From positions 58,608,802 to 58,672,801 of the forward strand of contig OU015493.1 in NCBI GenBank assembly GCA_907164885.2: 64,000 bases of DNA. Reading direction: 5' to 3'. Origin of the DNA: Dolomedes plantarius. Its lineage: Eukaryota; Arthropoda; Arachnida; Araneae; Dolomedidae. The translations under genes were made by a program, and so were the position numbers. This document shows positions 56,832 to 64,000 of this stretch, one piece after another; the first letter of the stretch is position 1; each line of letters begins with the position of its first letter. The notes beneath the pieces were generated by a model, which was not told the DNA's origin, did no database searches, and worked only from the letters and a program-made list of their open reading frames with translations.

Positions 56832-57673
56832 ATTCATTATGTAGACCTGCATGAAGTAGTACATTTTCAAATTAATAAGAAACTGAAAAACTGAATATTA
56901 TTACACTGAATTTACTATACCTTCTGTACATGAACTTACCCATTTCTCCCAAATTCATCAATATATTATTCTAAATAAATGATTTGGTTCAAAACAGGAA
57001 GTATATTTTTGTACAACTAAGCTGTAAAACTCTTATTTTTACCAGAAAGTTAGGCAAAAAAGTGCATGATGTGAGTAAGTATTAAATAAAAAATTATCTC
57101 AGAAAAAAATCATGTTTTGATTGTATTTGGTTTTCGGATACACTTATACAAGCATAAATCACGAGACAAGGAATATAGGAAATGATAGGAATATGTAATT
57201 CATAGAAGAAAATGAGTTTTTAGGTGCTTTGTGGTTGAACATTCCATTTTAACTGGAGAAAAAAATGTTTAAAAACAAAAATTCAATTCTTGGTGTTTGT
57301 AAAATTTTTTCCAGATTGTAAAATAACTTAAAAAAAAAAAGGCTTGATTTTCTAAGTTGATTAAACAAAAAATAAATATAAAGTGAAAAACATGTTTTAC
57401 CAAAATGAGATTAATTATGGAATGGAATTTAATTTCATTATTTAAAGCATATTACGTGGCATGACCTTTTAGGATAGGGGTCTCCAAACTACGGCCCAAG
57501 AACACCACCAATCCAGCCAATGTATAAGGTTTTGTCAAATTGAAGCTCTTTTTAAATCAATGCCTCAAAAGATACATGGGGACACTGTTATACACTCTAG
57601 GTATAATGCTGAATGTTTTACTCAAGTTACCAATACAATTATTACAGGTGTCTTAAATTTTAGGAAGTTCATA
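56832..57673. other. Intergenic, nothing recognised
   Basis: AT-rich spacer after EIPR1 with no supported gene or repeat. Confidence 0.4.
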
Positions 57674-58888
57674 CACTATCTACAAATAAGTATTTGAACA
57701 CCTGTGATAGAAAAAAAAACAAATATTATTCATATTCAGTAGTTGGTAGGGCCTCCACGAGAGGCAATTACAGCCTCAACCCTCCAGAGCATGCTTTCCA
57801 CAAGTCCTTGTATGACGGCTAGTTTTATTTTCTTCCACTTGGTTTGGAGAAGACATGTAAGTTCCTTCACTGATTTTGGATGGTTGTTGCACCCCTTGAT
57901 TCGGCGATCCAACTTGTCCCACAGGTTCTCAATAAAGTTCAGGTCTGGGCTCTGAACAGGACAGTCCATTCGGTTAACCCCATTGTTACCATACCAATCA
58001 ATGGTAGACCTCGCAACATGACAGCTGGCGTTGTCATTCTGGAAGTAACATGGATCCAACCCTTAAAACTGCCACAAGTATGAAACACTGTCATCCAAAA
58101 TAGTGCAGTAGGCATCGGTGTTGAGTTTACCATGAATTAGGACCAAATGTCCCAGTCTATACCAGGAGAAACACCCCCAGACCATAATTCCACCTCCACC
58201 GAACTTTACTGTGGGCACAATGCATTCTAGCAGGAGGTGTTCTCCAGGCAGATGCCAGACCCAGACAATGCCATCTGAATAGTAGAGGCTGAATCTTGAT
58301 ATGTCGCTCCAGAGAACCCGTTTCCACTGATCTACGGTCCACTTTCAACATGCTTTGCACCACATTAACCGAACAGTGTGGTTGGACTTCATGATCAAAG
58401 GCTTATGGGCCGCAACACAACCATGAAAACCAAGCCGATGTACTTCCTTATGGATAGTATTCAATGAAACATCACTCCTAGAAGCTTGTTGAAACTCCTG
58501 GAGTATGTGAGCCATTGGTTGGGTGTGGTTCTACCAAATTTCTCTGGACAGCGCCCATTAGTCTCTATCTTCGAGTTTCTTGGGTCTGCCGACTCAGGGC
58601 ACATTCCGACAATTACCACCCTCCTTCCACTTCTGAACCACATAGGCCACTGTCAATTTTGGGTAATTCAGCTCACTAGATATGTCCCTTAAGGATCGAC
58701 CATTTCTGTGATACCCGACGACTACACCTTTCTCAAAATTAGATAACTCTGCACTTTGTGGCAACTTGCATGCGACTAATGCCAATGTTGTTTCCTACAC
58801 AATATTTAATGGCAGAGGGCATGACATATATCAGGACTGCAAATATTGTCATTTGCATGGGTGTCCAAATACTTATTGGTAGATAGAG
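57674..58888 (-). mobile_element. Tc1-like transposon, decayed
   Basis: About 1215 bp flanked by TA. The ends CACTATCTACAAATAAGTAT and the inverse of ATACTTATTGGTAGATAGAG match with a few differences. The minus-strand transposase begins near 58785 (MALVACKLPQSAELSNFEKG, then SLRDISSELNYPKLTVAYVV as HTH) and ends RVEAVIASRGGPTNY at 57736. DLNFIENLWDKLD carries the catalytic Glu, and FQNDNASCHVARS the second Asp. Frame breaks lie between. The same family as 3046-4189. Confidence 0.9.
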
Positions 58889-59150
58889 TAAAATCACAGT
58901 GTTCTTTGAAATTGCAAATTTGTATGAAAAGAATATAAATGTTTCCTTTCATTTATTACACACATACAAAAATAGTACCCAAAAAATATTTTACAGTTGG
59001 ATGACAAGGTGAAAATGCTTGTTCTTTATATGAACTGGTATACAAAATAAGACATTATTGTAAAGTTTTTCAAACTCTTTAAAGTGGTAGTAAAAATTTA
59101 TTTATACAAACTTTTATTGACATTGTGGCAATCCAAAATACATACATATA

Positions 59151-62100
59151 TTACACTACTTCATCTTCCAAATTGCGAAACATGTATGAAGCATTATTCC
59201 TCTCTGTAATCATTTCCAGATGATTAAAAATGTGAGCCTAGGAGGAAAATGATTATTTACTACAGCATAAAAGAATTTTCACATAATATTAAAATTATTA
59301 AACAATATTATTTTCAAGAATACACATTTCCATTCATTCATAACATGATTGATTACATGGACATATCAATCATAATACAATCACATCCTATAATAGCGTG
59401 TTATGCCATCTTTTCATATTGAGGAAATAATTTCTGAAAAAAAAGAACCAAAAATTTTTAAGTTTACTCCACATATAAACTTTTTAGGTAATTTTTCCTT
59501 CTATTATTTTAAGTATACAAGAGTAATTTGATACACCATAAGGATTCCTTTCCAGTGGAATAGACTAAAGGGTTAGTATCAAATTTACATAACATGATAA
59601 TGTTTTTTAAAAAAAAGAAAAAAAAGAGATGAATTTCTAATAATATAATATGTAAATATAGAAATAAGAATTTACAAAATAATATTTTGACAGGATACTC
59701 TGAAACAGCAAAACATATAATACCTGCCAACAAAGAATAGATTTCATTTTCTGAAAGGCTTTTACTTTCTTCAAGTATTCAAGTGCTCGATGGCTCATAG
59801 ATATAGCAGATAACAACTTGTCTGAAAAATAATTTATTATAATAACTCCTAACTAAGCAAACTCATTACAAAGTATAAATGTTATATACAGAATTCTTAA
59901 ATATGAAAGATGTTTATATGCATAGTTGTATTGTAGGATGAGCAGAATTATATTTTTTATAAGTATGCATGTATGGTATGGCAAAATATGAAATCGGTTC
60001 ATTGGATCATATAATAGCTTATCCAGAACTATACCGTTAACACATAAATGATTATATACCTTGGACACAGAGAGGCCTATAAATATATTTCCTTATTATA
60101 TGCAAATAAATTTTAAAAAAAAATAAAATCTGAAAGCTGCATAGCTAATAAAATGCTTAGGAAGAAAATAAAATAATTTGTATTTTTCTGAAATAAATTT
60201 ACACACAGTAAAGTGGAAAACACTTTATTACCTTTATAAGACTGTTCTTTAGATTTATCTTCATTTTGCATAGCTGAAAGAGCCAAACATCTTCCATAAA
60301 GGTAGCAACAGCTACCTTTATCATAAGCTGTGCCATGAGTTAATAAGGTTATGAAAACCTCATCCAATAAATGAAGAGCTTGTTTTGGTAAACCAAGTTG
60401 TAACTGAAAATATTCAATTTAATTCTTATCTTAACATAAATAGATGAAAACATATTGTGTAACAATTTTTATAAAAGCAGTTACATCATATTATTTCTTT
60501 AAGAAATAAATTTAAGTAAACATTTTTTTTTTCTATCTCTCTTACATATACAAACAAAAGAAAAAGAAACATTCTATTAATTGTAATACTCAAAGTACTT
60601 TAAAAACAGATGCATTTACAAGACAGCTTATAATTAAAAATTAACAACTTTAGCAAAATAATTTAAGTATTATAAAGGGCTTCATCCTTGACTACATTTT
60701 AATGACTTACCATAGTTGTATAAAAATTTATGGAAAAGAGGAATTTGTGTATTAAGAATTACATAAATTCCTTGTGGATTTGCACAAGGAATTTATGTAA
60801 TTCTTAATATCATGGTAATGGAAACTGGTGCTTATAAAATATATTATTTGCATCCTTTATTTTGGTTACTGTTAAATTCATTATTAGAAAGTTAATACTT
60901 CTAAAAAGATAGTTATCTAATTTTACACCTATAAATAAATAACAGGAATTCCACATGCAACAATTTCAATTAGTTTCACTTTTTACAGTATAAGGTGTCA
61001 TTTTAGGAATATCTGTGCATATCCATACATTAATCTTTTCCTTACGGGATGGGATAGCATGTATCCCAAGAATATGGGGTGAAGAATGAATATACAGTGG
61101 CCCCCAAAAGTGTTCGTACACTTACGATTTTCAGTGAAATAGGGGTCTATCCATTGATTAAAATGAATATTTCATAATGGAAATTAAATAATAAGATCTA
61201 TAATCTATTCTTAACAAAACTACATGAAATATTTTGAAAACATAGTAAAACTTTATTTTTAAGAAACCAATAATCCAAAAGTAACAAAAACTTTATCTCA
61301 CAAAAGTCATCGTACACTTGTAAAAAATCTTTACATATTAGTAAATATTCTAATTTTTCGTTAAATTAATATTTATTAGGATATCATTTAGCATCCACAA
61401 CAGCTTTTAAACGTCTGGGAATAGGTTGCTTTAGTTCTTTTGTAATTTTTGCATCAATGTTCATCCATTCTTCCATCATAATTGTTTTTAGTTCACTTTT
61501 CGTGTGAATGTCGTGTTTTCGTACTCGAACCTCTAGTTCTCTCCAAATATGTTCTATTGGGTTTAAATCTGGCGATTGAGGTGGTGTTTTCAAAACTTGT
61601 GGACAGTTACAGACACACCAGATGCGAACGTTGAGAGCCGTGTGCTTAGGATCGTTGTCTTAAAAAAAAACAAAGTTGTTTCCAATACCCAAATTTTGAG
61701 CTGATAATTTTAAATTGTCTTAAAATATTTATAAAAACAGCATGATTCATTATGCCATCAATAAATACCAAATTTCCTAGTCCTGATGCTGACATGCACC
61801 CCCACACAAGGATACCTCCACCGGCATGCTTAACTGTTCCTACTAAGTTCTTGGGATTAAGTTCCACATTTTTTTCTCCTCCATACAATTATACGCCCAT
61901 CAGCACCAAAAATGTTCATCGGCAAATAAGACATTATTCCAATAGGTTTGGGGCTTATTTATCATTGATAGTGCGAAGGGAAGCCTAAACTTTCTGTTTT
62001 TCTCACACACAAAAAATTTTTTATGGGCAGAACGCCCATGTAATCCAGCTGTTCTGAGAACTCGTCAAAAAATTTCAGGTGAAATTGAAGTAGAAAATGT

Positions 62101-63287
62101 TTCATTGAATTCTGCAGAAACTTTTACAGCACTCAAACGGGAATTTTTCACAAATTTTCTAATTATAAATCTCTGATCACGTTTTTTTAACTTTGCCGGA
62201 CGGCCTTTTCTTACCTTGTTTTCGATCCAATTTTCTTCTTTAAAGCGTTTTTTCACATACTGCACAGTAGAATGGGATAAATTAAGTAATTTAGCAATAT
62301 TCCGAACTGATTTACCACTACTATGATGAAAAATAATCAATTTTCGAATGCTGTTTCTTGTTTCCTTACGACTACGAGCCATTTTTAAATAATAAATAGA
62401 ATATTACGGAGTAGGCAAGCAAAAATTAAAACCAAATGATATTTTAAATGCCACCACAACTCAAAAATAAAAATAAAGCACCAGACAATAATTTTAATTA
62501 TGAATTTATCCGAAAATATTTCAGTGTACGATGACTTTTGTGAGATGAAGTTTTTGTTACTTTTTGATTAGTGGTTTCTTAAAAATAAAGTTTTACTATG
62601 TTTTCAAAATATTTCCCGTAATTTTGTTAAGAATAGATTATAGATCTTATTATTAAATACCCATTCTGAAATATTCATTTTAATTAATGGATAGACCCCG
62701 ATTTCATTGAAATTCGTAAGTGTACGAACACTTTTGGGAGCCACTGTATATATATATATATATATAACCCCATCAAGGGCCGTTCTTACAAAGGGGGTAT
62801 GACATTTCCCGTTTGAAAGAGTGAATCAGAAAAATGGGCCCCGTAAGCTAAAGGTTAAAGAAGTACAGATGACCAAGAGCTTTAGGGATATTATTTATTA
62901 AAAAAAAATGAAATATAAATTTACACACTGAAAAAGTTTTGAGCTTTAAATTTTTTTTCATATTTAATGAAGAAATTTTTAAATGGCCCATACAAAAACT
63001 TTAAATTTCATTTAATACAATAAAAGAATCAAATACACTAACTTCGTATAGCTTTGAAATAATTCTTGAGGCAGGAAATACACCTGTAGCAAGTAATTAC
63101 AATTTCTATATTTGTAAACTGAACAGATGTAATAATTACCTGTATTGCAGCAACCTGTAGAGTAGTAAGTGCTTCTAAGTGTAATAGGTGATGTGCTTTG
63201 CATTTTGATAAACAGGTCATCAATGATGGAAGAGCAACAATGTAGTTTGGAGTACTGCACAGTAATTCAGCTCTTAACAGAAGTACT
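59151..63287 (-). CDS. ANAPC5: Anaphase-promoting complex subunit 5, C-terminal exons
   Basis: Four joined exons, GT-AG with consistent phases: 63287-63140 (VLLLRAELLCSTPNYIVALP...), 60403-60232 (LQLGLPKQALHLLDEVFITL then THGTAYDKGSCCYLYGRCLA), 59821-59724 (LLSAISMSHRALEYLKKVKA) and 59237-59151 (AHIFNHLEMITERNNASYMF then RNLEDEVV, stop). The sequence follows the TPR-rich C-terminal half of APC5: paired helices, AHG/THG-x-x-D-x-G, CxxA, AI..L..A..Y..KV, and a terminal R..A..F..L segment. APC5 is a scaffold (platform) subunit of the anaphase-promoting ubiquitin ligase controlling mitotic exit. The 5' part lies beyond base 64000. AATAAA on the minus strand at 59118-59113 is 33 bases past the stop. 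Intron 1 here holds a Tc1 element and a perfect hairpin. Confidence 0.88.
60750..60809. repeat. Perfect 27-bp hairpin, 6-nt loop, in ANAPC5 intron
   Basis: Left arm TATTAAGAATTACATAAATT-CCTTGTG, loop GATTTG, right arm its exact complement. No mismatch. Confidence 0.95.
61095..62746 (-). mobile_element. Tc1-like transposon with IR/DR ends, copy 2, in ANAPC5 intron
   Basis: 1652 bp flanked by TA, outer ends CAGTGGCCCCCAAAAGTGTT and the inverse of GAACACTTTTGGGAGCCACTG, inverted arms about 200 bp with inner CATCGTACACTTGTAAAA repeats (about 61307 and 62535). Transposase on the minus strand: MARSRKETRNSIRKLIIFHH at 62382, HTH VRNIAKLLNLSHSTVQYVKK, a GRPAKLKKRDQRF hinge, VWGCMSASGLGNLVFIDGIM, and PDLNPIEHIWRELEVRVRKH near 61560. 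A shift near the second Asp (61660-61690) and others inactivate it. Closely related to 50507-52167. Confidence 0.93.
62750..63139 (-). other. Remaining ANAPC5 intron sequence
   Basis: A short TA run (62748-62766), then AT-rich intron up to the donor of the 63287-63140 exon. No further feature. Confidence 0.5.
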
Positions 63288-64000
63288 CTAAAAATTGGCA
63301 AATTAATTTTTTATTAAAATGCTTAAATGTTTCAAAAAGCAGAGTTTATAATTATATAGATATATTAAATTAATACACAACTAAAAAAATATATCACATA
63401 AAAATAAACAGCAAAAATAAATACAAAAGATAAATATCAGTAAACAGAAATTCCACACTTTAACAGAAAACTGTCTTGTTATTGAAAAAATACAAACAGT
63501 ATATGAGATACATTTTGAGAATGGTCTAAGTAAATATTCTTATAGAATTTTATCACAATATTACTGTTTTTTTTTTTAATAAAAAGCTCTTCACATTTTG
63601 AATGGAAGCAATAAAGACAAATAATAAAAAGGTATTTTTTTATAACTACTCTGATGGCATCCTCTATTGAAACTAGGAGACTTCAATGCATGTCTCAAGG
63701 ACCATGGGTGGAGCCTAAGTGTTATATTTCTGGGACCTCCTTAACTATTTCATGTTCTTTTAAATTAAAGTGGAAGTGAACAAAAAAGTTTGAGAAATGA
63801 AATATTTGCAGACTGAAGTCACATGGGGAAGAAAGGCTGCTAACTAGTTGAAAAGTTTTCCAATTTTCATTCTAACTTTATCTGTCACTAAATCTTCCAT
63901 TACTCAGATGTGCTAAGTTTGTAGTGCACTCCAAGGCCTAGAAATCTTTCTAGTTACAAGTTTAGATATAATGTTTCTCTAAACTATCATTATAAAATAG
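63288..64000 (-). other. Upstream ANAPC5 intron
   Basis: The acceptor TTTTTAG on the minus strand at about 63294-63288 marks the end of an intron that extends to the window edge. I found no further coding exon in it. Confidence 0.5.

Noticed and set aside
60750..60809. microRNA precursor
   Set aside because: The arms pair perfectly with a 6-nt loop and resemble three other such hairpins here, one of which clearly arose inside a LINE; template switching explains them better without small-RNA evidence.

Overview
This window looks like intron-rich, AT-rich eukaryotic nuclear DNA. An arthropod is most likely, possibly a chelicerate, but that assignment is an inference from the mix of Tc1/mariner, Harbinger, hAT, piggyBac, pogo, Helitron-like, LTR and LINE remnants and from long, transposon-filled introns. 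There is no operon structure and no rRNA or CRISPR.

Four host genes are supported. (1) A seven-helix Lifeguard/TMBIM (GRINA-like) protein on the plus strand, with 11 coding exons from 22782 to 40617 whose phases all join (327 codons plus stop), and an apparent spliced 3' UTR to about 43035. (2) A short minus-strand exon at 48792-48915 resembling TOMM5, the small outer-membrane translocase subunit (tentative). (3) EIPR1/TSSC1, a WD-repeat partner of the EARP/GARP complexes, as one uninterrupted 381-codon frame at 55616-56761. (4) The last four coding exons of the APC/C subunit ANAPC5 on the minus strand, 63287 to 59151, whose 5' part lies beyond the window. EIPR1 and ANAPC5 converge.

Regions: 1-20760 is a transposon-dense intergenic block. 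It holds a Tc1 split by a Harbinger-like element (1-2790), a second Tc1 split by a hAT MITE (3046-4189), a long-TIR element with THAP-like and SWIM/YqaJ-type coding pieces carrying a solo LTR beside its start codon (6245-9049), a near-complete Tc1 (9924-11148), two gypsy-type LTR fragments whose leaders contain tandem repeats, and a Helitron-like element. The Lifeguard gene (22-43 kb) has a Helitron-like, a piggyBac, two foldback/pogo MITEs and a 4.4-kb Harbinger with a pogo/Tigger element nested inside it. 43-50.5 kb is mostly AT-rich sequence with SINE-like fragments. 50.5-55.2 kb holds a Tc1 with long terminal repeats and a decayed LINE reverse transcriptase. 57.7-62.8 kb holds two more Tc1 copies, the second inside an ANAPC5 intron.

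The most unusual signals are the THAP plus SWIM/YqaJ element, several nested insertions whose target duplications can be read directly, four perfect short-loop hairpins of 15-31 bp that look like template-switch mutations (one visibly overwrites reverse-transcriptase codons), and two Helitron-like copies sharing both ends but not their middles.
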